A DNA stretch of 64,000 nucleotides from Asticcacaulis machinosus (GCF_028550435.1 NZ_JAQQKV010000001.1:1674001-1738000); one strand, 5' to 3'; numbered from the stretch's first letter, positions 25,287 to 34,689 are shown. Numbers and translations are program-made. The notes: generated from the sequence alone by a model not told the origin.

Positions 25287-25748
25287 TTAGCCTCGCCCGC
25301 GATATGGAGCCACCCCCGTCTCCGGCACCCAGACTCCCTTGGGGGCCTCACCGGTTTGCCAGAAGACATCGATCGGGATGCCGCCGCGCGGATACCAGTA
25401 ACCGGCAATGCGCAGCCAGCGCGGATCGAGCAGCTCTTTGAGGCGCTTGGCGATATAGATGGTGCAGTCCTCATGAAACGCGCCGTGATTACGGAACGAC
25501 GTCAGAAACAGTTTGAGCGACTTTGATTCCACCAGCCACTCACCCGGCACATAGTCGATGACAATATGCGCAAAGTCCGGCTGGCCCGTCACCGGACACA
25601 GGGATGTGAATTCCGGCGCGGTAAAGCGGGCAACATAATCGACATCGGGATGCGGATTGGGCACGCGCTCAAGCACGGCGTCTTTCGGATCATTGACCGG
25701 ACGAGCATCGCCGCCCAATTGGGTAAGGTTATCTGTGTAATGGCTCAT
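25287..25748 (-). CDS. queF: 7-cyano-7-deazaguanine reductase
   Basis: QueF reduces preQ0 to preQ1 with NADPH in queuosine synthesis. The 153-residue protein is the short, unimodular type with the thioimide-forming Cys51 in [11 protein letters not shown], then [15 protein letters not shown] and AFHED. The ATG at 25748 gives the family start. No other queuosine genes are nearby. Confidence 0.95.
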   Translation of the reverse strand: MSHYTDNLTQLGGDARPVNDPKDAVLERVPNPHPDVDYVARFTAPEFTSLCPVTGQPDFAHIVIDYVPGEWLVESKSLKLFLTSFRNHGAFHEDCTIYIAKRLKELLDPRWLRIAGYWYPRGGIPIDVFWQTGEAPKGVWVPETGVAPYRGRG

Positions 25749-25930
25749 GCTTTGCGTCTGTAATACCACAGCCGCCAAAAATGAAGCAAAATCGCCATAA
25801 GGTGACGCAAGGGCGCAAAGACATTTTCTCTCGGCAGACGAATTTAACGCTTGCGAAACCTTAATTTAAACCTATTGAAACCCCTTTAGATTATTGTCCC
25901 TGTACTGAATAAAGCGAAAGCTGTAACCTG

Positions 25931-26875
25931 ATGCCGCTGTCTGCCAGTCTGAAAAAAGGCCTGAGTTTTCCTGCCATAGCGGCGCCGATGTTTCTGGTGT
26001 CAGGCCCGGAACTGGTCATTGCCACCTGCAAATCCGGCATGATCGGCACCTTTCCGGCCCTTAATCAGCGCACGTCCGAAGGCTATGCGCAGTGGCTCAC
26101 TGAGATTAAATCTGCCTTGACGCCTGAGGATGCAGCCTTCGGGGTCAACCTGATCGTCCACAATACCAATACCCGACTGATGGCCGATCTTCAGATCACG
26201 GTCGATCATAAGGTGCCGCTGGTCATCACCTCGCTCGGCGCGGTGAAAGATGTGGTCGATGCTGTCCATGCCTATGGCGGCGTCGTCTTTCACGATGTCA
26301 TCAATGCCCGCCATGCCAAAAAGGCCGCTGAGGCCGGGGTCGATGGCCTGATCCTGGTGGCAGCCGGCGCCGGTGGCCACGCCGGCAATCAGCATCCGTT
26401 CGCCCTGATCAATGAGATCAAGAGCTTTTTTGACGGCACAATTATTCTATCGGGCGCTATCTCTACCGGCCGCGATGTCGCCGCCTCCCTGATGGCCGGT
26501 GCAGACCTCGCCTATATGGGCACGCGCTTTATCGCCACCACCGAGGCCCGCGCCGATGGCGCCTACAAAGACATGCTGGTTGAAACCAGCGCCAAAGACA
26601 TTACCTACACGGATGCCATTTCCGGCATCAATGCCAACTTTCTGACGCCGTCGCTGATCGCCAACGGACTTGATCCGGCCGCGGCCAAAGATCCGCACCA
26701 CACGATCGACATGGCCCATGAACTCAACCCCGAGGCCAAGGCCTGGAAAACCGTATGGTCTGCCGGTCAAGGGGTTGGCTCAATACACGAAATACTGCCC
26801 GTAGCCGAACTGGTTGCGCGCATGAGGGGGGAATTCAACGCCGCGGTTGCGGATTTTAGTCAGCGTACACGTTAA
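25931..26875 (+). CDS. Nitronate monooxygenase / FabK-like flavoprotein
   Basis: A TIM-barrel FMN enzyme of 314 residues. Marks are PAIAAPMFLVSG, GVNLIVHNTNTRL, the AAGAGGHAG segment with the catalytic His, LSGAISTGRDVAASLMAGADLAYMGTRFIAT and the phosphate-binding Gly loop. It belongs to the 2-nitropropane dioxygenase group; whether it detoxifies nitronates or acts as an enoyl reductase is not clear. It is followed 11 bases later by a porin-like gene. Confidence 0.87.
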   Translation: MPLSASLKKGLSFPAIAAPMFLVSGPELVIATCKSGMIGTFPALNQRTSEGYAQWLTEIKSALTPEDAAFGVNLIVHNTNTRLMADLQITVDHKVPLVITSLGAVKDVVDAVHAYGGVVFHDVINARHAKKAAEAGVDGLILVAAGAGGHAGNQHPFALINEIKSFFDGTIILSGAISTGRDVAASLMAGADLAYMGTRFIATTEARADGAYKDMLVETSAKDITYTDAISGINANFLTPSLIANGLDPAAAKDPHHTIDMAHELNPEAKAWKTVWSAGQGVGSIHEILPVAELVARMRGEFNAAVADFSQRTR

Positions 26876-26886
26876 AGGGACAACCC

Positions 26887-27570
26887 ATGCGTACCCCCAT
26901 TCTGCTTAGTTTCGCCGCCCTGTTTGCGGTCTCTTCTGCTCATGCGTCCGAAGCCGGGCAAATTAATATCAGTGGTCAAATCAATATCGGCACAGAAGGC
27001 GTTTCAAAGGGCATTTCCGAAACTGATGGCAATGGTCAGATTGTTGGCGCCCTGACCGCCAGCCACAAAGCCTTCTTCGTTGGTGTACGCGCTAAAAACA
27101 CTACGGGCTCAGACGGAACTGACGGGCAGACCCAGTGGTTTGCCGGTGCCAAAGGCGACATCGCCGGCTTCAAGGCTAGTCTGCAACTGCTTTATAAGAC
27201 CAACAACAACGCCCGCCCGGGTACGGACGATGATTTCTATGAATGGCAAAGCGACATCAGCCGCACATTCGACAAGACAACGGTTAAATATACAGCGGTC
27301 TATTCACCGGATTCTTCTGGATCCACCGAAGAAGCCTGGTGGCATGACGTGAGCGTGGCGCAAAAGCTGACTGATAAATGGACCTTGTCAGGTTGCGTCG
27401 GCATTCGCCGCCTCTCTCCCGAACGTGACTATACCGGCTATAATCTGGGCGCGACCTATGCCGTCACGAAACAGACCGGCCTTGATGTGCGTTACTATGA
27501 CACTGACAAGCATGAATATGGTAAGCGCTTTGGCGACCGTGTCGTGCTGACCCTGACGCAAAAGTTCTAA
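26887..27570 (+). CDS. TorF-like putative outer-membrane porin
   Basis: The signal peptide (LLSFAALFAVSSAHA) is followed by about 205 residues of alternating beta strands ending in a C-terminal Phe, the usual signal for outer-membrane insertion. GVSKGISETDGNGQIVGALTASHKAFFVGVRAKN matches the TorF / TIGR02001 pattern in which a strand with SxGxSxTD is followed by a paired strand. It is likely co-transcribed with the nitronate monooxygenase gene. Function unknown; growth on nitro-compounds is only a guess from context. Confidence 0.78.
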   Translation: MRTPILLSFAALFAVSSAHASEAGQINISGQINIGTEGVSKGISETDGNGQIVGALTASHKAFFVGVRAKNTTGSDGTDGQTQWFAGAKGDIAGFKASLQLLYKTNNNARPGTDDDFYEWQSDISRTFDKTTVKYTAVYSPDSSGSTEEAWWHDVSVAQKLTDKWTLSGCVGIRRLSPERDYTGYNLGATYAVTKQTGLDVRYYDTDKHEYGKRFGDRVVLTLTQKF

Positions 27571-27573
27571 ACT

Positions 27574-27610
27574 AAAAAAGCGGCCCCTCATTTGAGAGGC
27601 CGGCTTTTTT
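27574..27610. terminator. Bidirectional terminator between the porin and tetR genes
   Basis: AAAAAAGC-GGCCCCTC and GAGAGGCCGGCTTTTTT pair with one bulge and one mismatch, with A and T runs at the two edges. It overlaps the stop codon of the converging TetR gene. Confidence 0.85.
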
Positions 27611-28271
27611 AAGCCTGAACAGCCTTAAGACCTGCAATGATCAGGACGATCTGCTGTTTTAGGCGGCTGATTAAATCCTCGACGGACATATCGCCGTGAA
27701 ACCCACGCCGCAGGTTCGAAAAGCACAGGTCTTCCAGAATTTCAGCCGCACTCTCAATCGGGCTGGCAACGGGAATATCGCCTTTGTCACGCGCGAATTG
27801 CAGGCTTTCCAACATGGTCTGGCGCACAAGGTCGCTTAAACGGGCGATCTGGTTGAAGGCGGGATCTTTGCGCGCCCAGTTCATCACAAAGGCCGACATG
27901 ACCAACTGCATATCGGTGTGTGCGGCCTCATAGGTGCAGCGCAGTTGTTTCAACAGACGCTCTGCCAGAGGCAGGGCCGGATCATGGGCGTCGATCATCC
28001 GCTCCAGCACCACGGCGGATTCGGCTTCGACGACCTTGATAAAAATCTCGTTCTTGTCACTGAAATTGGCAAACAAAGCCCCGGTCGACAAACCGGCCTC
28101 TTTGGCTATATCGCGAAGGGTGGCCGCCTCAAAGCCGCGATCCCGGAAAAGCGCCTTGGCCGCGGCCAGAATCTTTTGCCGGTTCAGCTCTTTGGATCTG
28201 GCTCTTGCACCTAAAGGCAAAACTCTCTCCTCGCGCGCTAATTTCTCTTTTAACTCGTACGCCTTGTACAT
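27609..28271 (-). CDS. TetR/AcrR family transcriptional regulator
   Basis: The 220-residue protein has a TetR helix-turn-helix (NRQKILAAAKALFRDRGFEAATLRDIAKEAGLSTGALFANFSDKNEIF, about 30-77) preceded by a basic 25-residue extension. The C-terminal ligand domain has FVMNWARKDPAF and IESAAEILEDLCFSNLRRGF. The target is unknown. A near-perfect inverted repeat lies 35 bases upstream and is a good candidate for autoregulation. Confidence 0.9.
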   Translation of the reverse strand: MYKAYELKEKLAREERVLPLGARARSKELNRQKILAAAKALFRDRGFEAATLRDIAKEAGLSTGALFANFSDKNEIFIKVVEAESAVVLERMIDAHDPALPLAERLLKQLRCTYEAAHTDMQLVMSAFVMNWARKDPAFNQIARLSDLVRQTMLESLQFARDKGDIPVASPIESAAEILEDLCFSNLRRGFHGDMSVEDLISRLKQQIVLIIAGLKAVQA

Positions 28272-28605
28272 ACGCCTACTCTTTACTCAAATTACTAAAA
28301 AATAAGGCAGAGTTTACCTAAGGTAACCCTGCCCCTGAATGTCGCTCCCGAGCCCTATATAAGAACTTGAAGCGTATAATCCAATAGGCAAAATCAGACC
28401 GCATCCCCCGGCTAAATATGATATACGCGCATCTGGCCTATATCTGTCGCTGGCATTTTGCGATTGCGAATGACTTAAACCATGCCTTGTGACGGTAACA
28501 TGGCGTTCACCTGAGACGTGTGCAGTTATGCACACAAATACACACATCCACCACCCTTTGGCTGAAAGCCTGAATCACACAACCTGACTTAACGGATTTT
28601 ATTGA
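28272..28605. other. Intergenic region between tetR and the HIG1 gene
   Basis: This 334-base AT-richer gap holds two symmetric sites: the likely TetR operator at 28306-28333 and GTGTGCA-GTTA-TGCACAC at 28518-28535, about 70 bases before the HIG1-domain gene. No convincing small gene was found; the frame on the minus strand lacks a ribosome site and looks random. Confidence 0.6.
28306..28333. promoter_or_regulatory. Inverted repeat, likely TetR-family operator
   Basis: GGCAGAGTTTACC and GGTAACCCTGCC pair around TAA with one mismatch and one extra base. It sits 35 bases before the tetR start. Operator use is inferred from position and symmetry. Confidence 0.5.
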
Positions 28606-28809
28606 ATGAACGCATTACTGACCAATCTGGCCCTCATCGCCATGCTGGGCGTACTGGTGGTTTTAAGCCTTGGAATTTTCAGCCTGGCTAAGGGCGGCAC
28701 GTTCCGCGAGCGCTGGTCCAATAAGCTGATGCGCCTGCGCGTACTGTTGCAGGCCATCGCGATTATCCTGCTGTGCGTGCTGTTGTGGTGGCGGTCTCAG
28801 AACGGCTGA
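28606..28809 (+). CDS. HIG1-domain twin-helix membrane protein
   Basis: The 67-residue protein has two transmembrane helices around a conserved loop, KGGTFRERWSNKLMRLRVLLQ, matching the HIG1 (hypoxia-induced) domain. Relatives interact with respiratory complexes. Its stop codon overlaps the start of the adenosyltransferase gene (TGATG), so the two are coupled. A ribosome site is weak. Confidence 0.8.
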   Translation: MNALLTNLALIAMLGVLVVLSLGIFSLAKGGTFRERWSNKLMRLRVLLQAIAIILLCVLLWWRSQNG

Positions 28810-29381
28810 TGGTCAAGCTCAATAAAATCTATACCCGCACCGGTGATAGCGGCGACACAGGTTTGGCTGACGGTGCACGCCGCCTGAAAAGTGATGCCCG
28901 CATCCGCGCCTTTGGCAGCATTGATGAAACTAATTCTATGATCGGCGTGGCACGGCTTTATGTCGCAGCCGCTCCCGATTTCGATCCGGTGCTGGCCAGA
29001 GTGCAGAACGACCTGTTCGACTTGGGCGCCGATCTGGCCGTGCCTGAGGATGGTCAGCCTAAGACGTGGACGCCGATCCGCATCAAGGCCGTTCAGGTCA
29101 TTGCCCTTGAGGCCGCTATTGACAGATATAACGCCGAACTGTCGCCGCTGAATTCGTTTATCCTGCCAGCGGGAAATCCTTTAAGTGCGCACCTGCATCT
29201 GGCGCGCACCATCGCCCGCCGTGCCGAAAGCGATCTGGTGGCGCTCATAAACACACCTAATGAGGTCGTCACGCCCGAAGCGCTTAAATACCTCAACCGA
29301 CTGTCGGATCTGCTGTTCGTGCTGGCCCGTTACGCCAATAACAAAGGCGCGGACGATGTACTTTGGGTGCCGTCGACTTAA
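28809..29381 (+). CDS. PduO-type cob(I)alamin adenosyltransferase
   Basis: The 190-residue protein adenosylates cob(I)alamin to make coenzyme B12. Marks are the N-terminal ATP-binding TRTGDSGDTGL, the IDETNSMIG helix, FILPAGNPLSAHLHLARTIARRAE and YLNRLSDLLFVLARYAN. ATG at 28809 overlaps the HIG1 stop. Its place near etfBA and a 3-hydroxyacyl-CoA dehydrogenase is common in alphaproteobacteria and may reflect a link with B12-dependent acyl-CoA metabolism. Confidence 0.93.
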   Translation: MVKLNKIYTRTGDSGDTGLADGARRLKSDARIRAFGSIDETNSMIGVARLYVAAAPDFDPVLARVQNDLFDLGADLAVPEDGQPKTWTPIRIKAVQVIALEAAIDRYNAELSPLNSFILPAGNPLSAHLHLARTIARRAESDLVALINTPNEVVTPEALKYLNRLSDLLFVLARYANNKGADDVLWVPST

Positions 29382-29383
29382 TT

Positions 29384-29423
29384 CCCTCTCCCCGCTCGCG
29401 GGGAGAGGGTTAGGGTGAGGGGC
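29384..29423. repeat. Single palindromic repeat (element R4)
   Basis: CCCTCTCCCC-GCTCGC-GGGGAGAGGG is followed by TTAGGGTGAGGGGC. It starts 3 bases after the adenosyltransferase stop. This short type (no inner hairpin) resembles a motif I know from many proteobacterial genomes. It can act as a 3' hairpin for both converging genes. Confidence 0.75.
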
Positions 29424-29431
29424 AAAAACCG

Positions 29432-29707
29432 CTACCGCTCTTCGTCTTTCCAGCGCTTAAAAGACTCAGTTTGGATATCGCGTTTGTTCAGTAACCGCCG
29501 ATAGCTGAAGTGTCTTAACAAACGCCAGATGCCATCAATCAACCAGATAACCGCGAAACCAGCAAAATAGATGGCCATAAAGGCCTGCCAGTTAATGGTC
29601 AGTCCCTCTAAGTTAAATCCGCTGAAGGCAAATTCGACACTTATCCGCACCAATGCAATGGTCGAATAAGTGATAAGCCACCATTTACTCCACCCCAGCG
29701 CCCCCAC
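29432..29707 (-). CDS. Small membrane protein, unknown function
   Basis: A 91-residue protein starting at GTG (29707) with ribosome site AAGGGGGAA. It has two hydrophobic segments (WWLITYSTIALVRISVEF and FMAIYFAGFAVIWLIDGIW) and a basic, hydrophilic C-terminus. It follows another small membrane-protein gene by 9 bases. No family recognised. Confidence 0.6.
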   Translation of the reverse strand: MGALGWSKWWLITYSTIALVRISVEFAFSGFNLEGLTINWQAFMAIYFAGFAVIWLIDGIWRLLRHFSYRRLLNKRDIQTESFKRWKDEER

Positions 29708-29716
29708 GCTTCCCCC

Positions 29717-30022
29717 TTATTGCGCAGTTTCGGCTTCCGTCACAACCGGGGCCTTGGCGCCGGGGGCGGTATTGTTAGCCGTCGGGGCCTGTTCGGTCGG
29801 CCAGTGGATTTCACGCCCCTCGCCTGCCGGTCGGCCCGTGATCGTCGGCAGATAGACCGGCGCGCGGCAGATGCGGTACTCATTTGACCACCACGCCCCT
29901 TTGGCCTCGCACTTCTTGCGCGGAATTTCATACAGGGCCGTATAGACCCATGCCCCCGCCGACGCGAAAATAAACACGATCAGCGCAATAATCTTGAGGC
30001 GCATGATCAGATTATTTTTCAT
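29717..30022 (-). CDS. Membrane-anchored small protein, unknown function
   Basis: The 101-residue protein has one N-terminal transmembrane helix (LKIIALIVFIFASAGAWVYTAL), two cysteines (KKCEAKGAWWSNEYRIC) that could form a disulphide outside the membrane, and a Pro/Ala-rich tail. The gene is directly upstream of the 91-residue membrane protein and they are probably co-transcribed. Function unknown. Confidence 0.62.
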   Translation of the reverse strand: MKNNLIMRLKIIALIVFIFASAGAWVYTALYEIPRKKCEAKGAWWSNEYRICRAPVYLPTITGRPAGEGREIHWPTEQAPTANNTAPGAKAPVVTEAETAQ

Positions 30023-30318
30023 GGGTTGTCCTCTTAAAGTTACTCACGCTGGCTTAGGGTGAGGCAAAGGTGGTGTTAACGGCGCAAGAGCCGGTGCAAA
30101 TTGACTTTAGGGCACTGCAAATTCTTGTGAAATGCCTGCAATTGACGGCCTTTATGTATCTCTTTGATTGACTTTGGCAAGCAGGCTCGTCACTTATCTC
30201 GGCCAAATCTTGAGGGTTTAGACTCTTAAGATACGTTTGAAACAAAAAGCCTATTGCCTCTGCGGTATGTCAATTTTACGGCCACCGCAAAGGCTTCATG
30301 TCTTAAGGTGAGAGACTG
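30023..30318. other. Promoter region between the small membrane gene and etfB
   Basis: This 296-base gap separates divergent genes and must hold both promoters. TTGACTTT occurs twice (about 30102 and 30168), the second being a possible -35 box for etfB. No RNA gene or convincing small gene was seen. Confidence 0.4.
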
Positions 30319-31065
30319 ATGAAAATTCTGGTCCCCGTGAAGCGGGTCATAGATTACAACGTCAAGGTACGCGTCAAGGCCGATCAGACCGGCGTCGATC
30401 TGGCCAATGTCAAGATGTCGATGAACCCCTTTGATGAGATTGCCGTCGAAGAAGCCGTCCGCCTCAAGGAAGCCGGCATTGCCACTGAAATCGTTGCCGT
30501 CTCCATTGGCGTCGCCCAATCCGAAGCCATCCTGCGCACGGCCCTGGCTATGGGTGCCGATCGCGGCCTGCTGATCCAGACCGATCAGGACATCGAACCG
30601 CTCGGCATCGCCAAGCTACTCAAGGCCGTGATTGCCGAAGAAACCCCCAACATTGTCCTGATGGGCAAGCAAGCCATCGACGGTGACAACAACGCCACCG
30701 GCCAGATGCTGTCGACGCTGCTCGGCTGGCCGCAGGCAACCTTTGCGTCAAAAGTCGTCATCGAAGGCGATGAAGCGAAAGTCACCCGCGAAGTGGACGG
30801 CGGCCTACAAACGCTTGGGGTCAAGTTACCTGCGGTTATCACCACCGACCTGCGCCTGAATGAGCCGCGCTATGCGTCTTTACCCAACATCATGAAGGCC
30901 AAGAAGAAGCCGCTCGACACCAAGTCCGTGGCCGACTACGGCGTCGATGTCGCCCCGCGCCTCAAGGTGCTGAAAGTGACCGAGCCACCAAAGCGTTCGG
31001 CGGGCATCAAGGTGGCCGATGCCAGTGCTCTGGTCGCCAATCTGAAAACTGCGGGAGTGCTGTAA
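30319..31065 (+). CDS. etfB: Electron transfer flavoprotein, beta subunit
   Basis: EtfB binds AMP and works with EtfA to carry electrons from acyl-CoA dehydrogenases to ETF-quinone oxidoreductase. The start [37 protein letters not shown] and the [18 protein letters not shown] signature are family-typical, as is the 248-residue length. The ribosome site AAGGTGAGAG precedes the ATG. etfA follows after one base. Confidence 0.97.
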   Translation: MKILVPVKRVIDYNVKVRVKADQTGVDLANVKMSMNPFDEIAVEEAVRLKEAGIATEIVAVSIGVAQSEAILRTALAMGADRGLLIQTDQDIEPLGIAKLLKAVIAEETPNIVLMGKQAIDGDNNATGQMLSTLLGWPQATFASKVVIEGDEAKVTREVDGGLQTLGVKLPAVITTDLRLNEPRYASLPNIMKAKKKPLDTKSVADYGVDVAPRLKVLKVTEPPKRSAGIKVADASALVANLKTAGVL

Positions 31066-31066
31066 T

Positions 31067-32002
31067 ATGGCTGTTTTAGTTATTGCCGATCATGACGGCG
31101 TCACCTTACGCGACTCGACGCTTAAGGTTCTGACCGCAGCCAAGGCTCTCTCGGCCGATATCGACGTGCTGGTCTATGGTGCGGGTTCCGCAACCGTAGC
31201 CGCGCAGGCCGCCAAGGCTTCCGGTGTGCGCAAAGTCCTGACTTCTGAGAGCGCCGGTCTCAATGCCGACATCGCCGAAGATGTCGCCGCGCTCATCGCC
31301 GGACTGGCGGCAGGTTATGACGCCGTCGCTATTCCCGCCTCCGCGTCGGGTAAGAACTTCGCCCCGCGCGTGGCCGCACTGTTGGATGTTTCTATCATTT
31401 CCGACGTTATCGAAGTGATCGATGCCAAGACCTTTGTGCGTCCGATCTATGCCGGTAATGCGCTGGAAACGGTTCAAACTTCAGACGCCAAGGTCGTCCT
31501 CACCGTGCGCCCGACCACGTTTACGGCGGTGGCTGCGGATGGCGGTTCGGCGGCGGTCGAAGCCGCGTCAGTCCCGGCTGATTTCGCAGGCACCCGCTTT
31601 GTCGGCGAGGAAAAAGTCACCTCCGATCGTCCAGAACTGGGTGCGGCCAAGGTCGTCGTATCCGGCGGACGCGCGCTCGGTTCCGCCGATGAGTTCCATG
31701 CGGTGATTGAGCCTCTGGCCGATAAGCTGGGGGCCGCTGTCGGTGCGTCTCGTGCCGCAGTGGATGCCGGGTATGCGCCGAACGACTATCAGGTCGGTCA
31801 GACGGGTAAGGTCGTGGCCCCGGCCCTTTATATCGCGGTCGGCATATCGGGTGCCATTCAGCACCTGGCCGGGATGAAGGATTCCAAGGTTATCGTCGCC
31901 ATCAACAAAGACCCCGAAGCGCCGATTTTCCAGATCGCTGATTACGGTCTGGTTGAGGATTACAAAACTGCCGTTCCGGCCCTCATGGCTGCCCTTGGCT
32001 AA
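31067..32002 (+). CDS. etfA: Electron transfer flavoprotein, alpha subunit
   Basis: The 311-residue FAD-binding partner of EtfB. The C-terminal FAD domain has VVSGGRALGSADEF, GASRAAVDAGYAPNDYQVGQTGK, and YIAVGISGAIQHLAGMKDSKVIVAINKDPEAPIF. It is the second gene of the etfBA operon and is followed by a strong terminator. Confidence 0.97.
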   Translation: MAVLVIADHDGVTLRDSTLKVLTAAKALSADIDVLVYGAGSATVAAQAAKASGVRKVLTSESAGLNADIAEDVAALIAGLAAGYDAVAIPASASGKNFAPRVAALLDVSIISDVIEVIDAKTFVRPIYAGNALETVQTSDAKVVLTVRPTTFTAVAADGGSAAVEAASVPADFAGTRFVGEEKVTSDRPELGAAKVVVSGGRALGSADEFHAVIEPLADKLGAAVGASRAAVDAGYAPNDYQVGQTGKVVAPALYIAVGISGAIQHLAGMKDSKVIVAINKDPEAPIFQIADYGLVEDYKTAVPALMAALG

Positions 32003-32028
32003 GGGGATCCGCGCCTTGTTGCGTTTAG

Positions 32029-32062
32029 AATCCCCCTGAGCCAACTCAGGGGGATTTCTTTT
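32029..32062 (+). terminator. etfBA terminator
   Basis: AATCCCCCTGAG-CCAA-CTCAGGGGGATT is a perfect 12-bp stem followed by TCTTTT, 26 bases after the etfA stop. Confidence 0.92.
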
Positions 32063-32121
32063 AGGCTTGATTGTCAGAGCAGGCCCTATAGTCTTAGACA
32101 TATAATTCAGTAACAGGTGCA

Positions 32122-33006
32122 GTGGTGATAACGAATATCAAGTCAGTTGGCATTATCGGCGCGGGTCAAATGGGGGCCGGTATCGCTCAGGTCTGCGCTC
32201 AGGCGGGCTACACGGTTTTGCTGCACGATCAGAAGGTTGAGGCCGTCCACGCTGCCTTGGAAAAGATCAATAAGGGCCTGAACCGCCTGATTGAAAAAGA
32301 GGCCATTACGCCAGATGACGCTAAGGCCAGCATGGGCCGCCTGCAACCGGCAGCCTCCGCCCACGACCTGAAAGACTGCGACCTGGTGATCGAAGCCGCC
32401 ACCGAAAATGAAGAGATCAAAAAAGCCATCTTCAAGTCGGTCAGTGAGCACTTAAAACCTGACGCTATTCTGGCCTCAAACACCTCCTCGATCTCGATCA
32501 CGCGTCTGGCGGCGGCGTCCGATCGTCCGGGCAAGTTCATCGGCCTGCATTTCATGAATCCGGTGCCAGTGATGAAACTGGTCGAGATCATCCGCGGTAT
32601 CGCCACCGAGCCTGAGACCTATCAGATAGCCGTTGAGTTTGCCCAAAGCTTAGGCAAGATCACCGCCAATTCCGAGGATTATCCGGCCTTTATCGTCAAC
32701 CGCATCCTGATCCCCATGATTAATGAAGCGATCTACACGCTTTATGAGGGCGTCGGCACGGTTGACGCTATCGACACCGCCCTGAAGCTGGGGGCTAATC
32801 ACCCGATGGGCCCATTGGAGCTGGGCGATTTCATCGGCCTTGATACGGTGCTGGCGATCATGGAAATGCTGCATGATGGTCTGGCGGATTCCAAGTACCG
32901 GCCTTGCCCGCTGCTGGTGAAATATGTCGAAGCCGGCTGGCTGGGGCGCAAAACCGGCCGCGGTTTCTATGACTATCGCGGCGAAAAGCCAGTGCCTACA
33001 CGCTAA
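32122..33006 (+). CDS. 3-hydroxybutyryl-CoA dehydrogenase
   Basis: The 294-residue NAD(P)-dependent enzyme converts 3-hydroxybutyryl-CoA and acetoacetyl-CoA. The Rossmann site GAGQMGAGIAQVCAQAGY is at the N-terminus, with SNTSSISITRLA, the catalytic FIGLHFMNPVPVMKLVE and the C-terminal dimerisation domain (VDAIDTALKLGANHPMGPLELGDFIGLD). It starts at GTG. Closeness to etfBA supports a role in butanoate, fatty acid or polyhydroxybutyrate metabolism. Confidence 0.93.
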   Translation: MVITNIKSVGIIGAGQMGAGIAQVCAQAGYTVLLHDQKVEAVHAALEKINKGLNRLIEKEAITPDDAKASMGRLQPAASAHDLKDCDLVIEAATENEEIKKAIFKSVSEHLKPDAILASNTSSISITRLAAASDRPGKFIGLHFMNPVPVMKLVEIIRGIATEPETYQIAVEFAQSLGKITANSEDYPAFIVNRILIPMINEAIYTLYEGVGTVDAIDTALKLGANHPMGPLELGDFIGLDTVLAIMEMLHDGLADSKYRPCPLLVKYVEAGWLGRKTGRGFYDYRGEKPVPTR

Positions 33007-33036
33007 TCCCCGCCCCTTTAAGACAAGAGCCCTTAA

Positions 33037-33492
33037 GTGCTTCAGCTTCGTCAACCCGCTTTTCCATGGATGGTCACCAGCCTGATCGGGGCGATGGTGC
33101 TGCATGGCGGCGTGTGGTTTTTCGCGCGACTGCTCGCCCCGCAAGGCGCCGATGCCGTGGCCGAAACCCAGAGGCAAATCGGGCTTGGTTTCTTTTGGAT
33201 GGTCGGCACACTGGCCCTGTGGTCGCTTAAGGTGCCCACATCGCGCGTCAAGGCCACACTGTCTGGATTGACCTGCGCGGGCCTGATTGGTTTGTTAGGC
33301 AGTGCTTTGGCGTTCGGACAGTTTCTGGTGCACCATAAAGTCCCCGCTACATCGCAAAACCTCATTCCGTTTGCCGGGTTCAGCCTGCTGATGGTGGTCG
33401 CGCAACTGATTCTAGCCATACCCGCGGCCATCGCTATGCAACAGATTGCCCTGAAACGCACCCCGCCCGATACGGCGGTTCCCCATGCCTGA
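33037..33492 (+). CDS. Four-helix membrane protein, unknown function
   Basis: Up to 151 residues with four hydrophobic helices (about 12-33, 48-62, 72-92, 105-135). GTG at 33037 or ATG at 33070 could start it. Its end overlaps the start of the DUF418 gene by 8 bases, so they are probably translated together. No family recognised. Confidence 0.55.
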   Translation: MLQLRQPAFPWMVTSLIGAMVLHGGVWFFARLLAPQGADAVAETQRQIGLGFFWMVGTLALWSLKVPTSRVKATLSGLTCAGLIGLLGSALAFGQFLVHHKVPATSQNLIPFAGFSLLMVVAQLILAIPAAIAMQQIALKRTPPDTAVPHA

Positions 33493-34687
33493 CACTGCCG
33501 CCCGCCGTATTGTCTATCTCGACATCGTGCGGGGCCTGAGCATTCTGGGCATACTGTTTGTCAATGCCGTGGCCTTTGCCATGCCGATGCACGTCTATAT
33601 TAATCCGGCGATTTCACCGCTTGGGCTGACGGATATCGACACCGCCGTGTGGTGGGTCGATGAGGTCTTTTTTACCGGCAAGTTCATCACCATTTTTTCG
33701 ATGCTGTTTGGCGTCAGCCTCTATCTGATCAGCGCATCAGACCCCGACGATCTGCCGCTGACGCAGCGGGTGATCGGGCGCCGGCTGGGTTGGATGGTGA
33801 TCTTTGGCCTGATCCACGGCGCGCTGATCTGGTACGGGGATATTTTGCTGCTCTATGCCATATGCGGGTTCGTGTTTTTTAGCTGGCGCAATCTGGAGGC
33901 CAAGCCGCTGCTGGTCGTCGGCAGCGTGCTCTATCTAATCGGCAATGGCATCATCCTGTGGCCCGCGATCAATGACGGGATTGGGGTTATACCCGAACCG
34001 TCCGTGCCAATGCCCGATCTGCTCAATCCGACTATCGAGCTTATGCGTTCAGGGTTCACAGGTTCTCTGCGCGGAAATTTCACCATGTGGTCGCAGTCGA
34101 TCATCAATGAAATCCTGTTCTACCTGCCGGTGACGGTCGGGCTGATGATGATCGGACTTGGCCTGTTCAAATCCGGCTTTTTACGGGGTGAGAGCCGTAG
34201 TGTGACCTATGCCGCAATCATCGTCCTTGCCGGGGCAAGCCTTACCCTGATCGGCGGCCAAGCTGCCGTGATCATTGCCGAAGGCTTTCCCGCCGTTCGG
34301 ATCATGGGGCTTTATGCGATCGCCAATGAATATCTGTCGATCATCGTCAGTCTGGGCTATGTGTCGACTTTGATCCTGATCGCCCGGACATCATGGGGTC
34401 TGAAACTGCTGTCGCCCCTGCGCGATGCCGGACGCATGGCCTTCACCAACTATTTGCTGCAATCGCTGATCATGACGGTGATTTTCTACGGTGGTCGTGC
34501 GCCTGAAAGCTGGGGCCTGGGGCTATATGGCACGGTAGGCAATGCGGGCCTTGTCCCCGTAGTCACCGCCATCTGGGCGGGACAGCTTATTGTCAGCAGC
34601 CTGTGGATGCGCGCCTTCCGCTATGGCCCGTTCGAGTGGGGATGGCGGTGCTTAAGTCATCAGCGATGGATGCCGATTTTAAAGTAA
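33485..34687 (+). CDS. DUF418 family membrane protein (YeiB-like)
   Basis: This 400-residue protein has 8 or more hydrophobic helices. RIVYLDIVRGLSILGILFVNAVAFAMP at the N-terminus is the usual DUF418 start, also seen in acyltransferase-like membrane proteins, and GRMAFTNYLLQSLIMTVIFYG is the C-terminal DUF418 mark. YeiB relatives are uncharacterised. The gene is followed by repeat element R5. Confidence 0.83.
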   Translation: MPDTAARRIVYLDIVRGLSILGILFVNAVAFAMPMHVYINPAISPLGLTDIDTAVWWVDEVFFTGKFITIFSMLFGVSLYLISASDPDDLPLTQRVIGRRLGWMVIFGLIHGALIWYGDILLLYAICGFVFFSWRNLEAKPLLVVGSVLYLIGNGIILWPAINDGIGVIPEPSVPMPDLLNPTIELMRSGFTGSLRGNFTMWSQSIINEILFYLPVTVGLMMIGLGLFKSGFLRGESRSVTYAAIIVLAGASLTLIGGQAAVIIAEGFPAVRIMGLYAIANEYLSIIVSLGYVSTLILIARTSWGLKLLSPLRDAGRMAFTNYLLQSLIMTVIFYGGRAPESWGLGLYGTVGNAGLVPVVTAIWAGQLIVSSLWMRAFRYGPFEWGWRCLSHQRWMPILK

Positions 34688-34689
34688 GA

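Noticed and set aside
28314-28547. 77-codon minus-strand frame in the tetR-HIG1 gap
   Set aside because: No ribosome site or domain; it contains both inverted repeats that look regulatory.
30054-30245. 63-codon minus-strand frame upstream of etfB
   Set aside because: Cys/Ser-rich random-looking product with no ribosome site, inside a promoter region.
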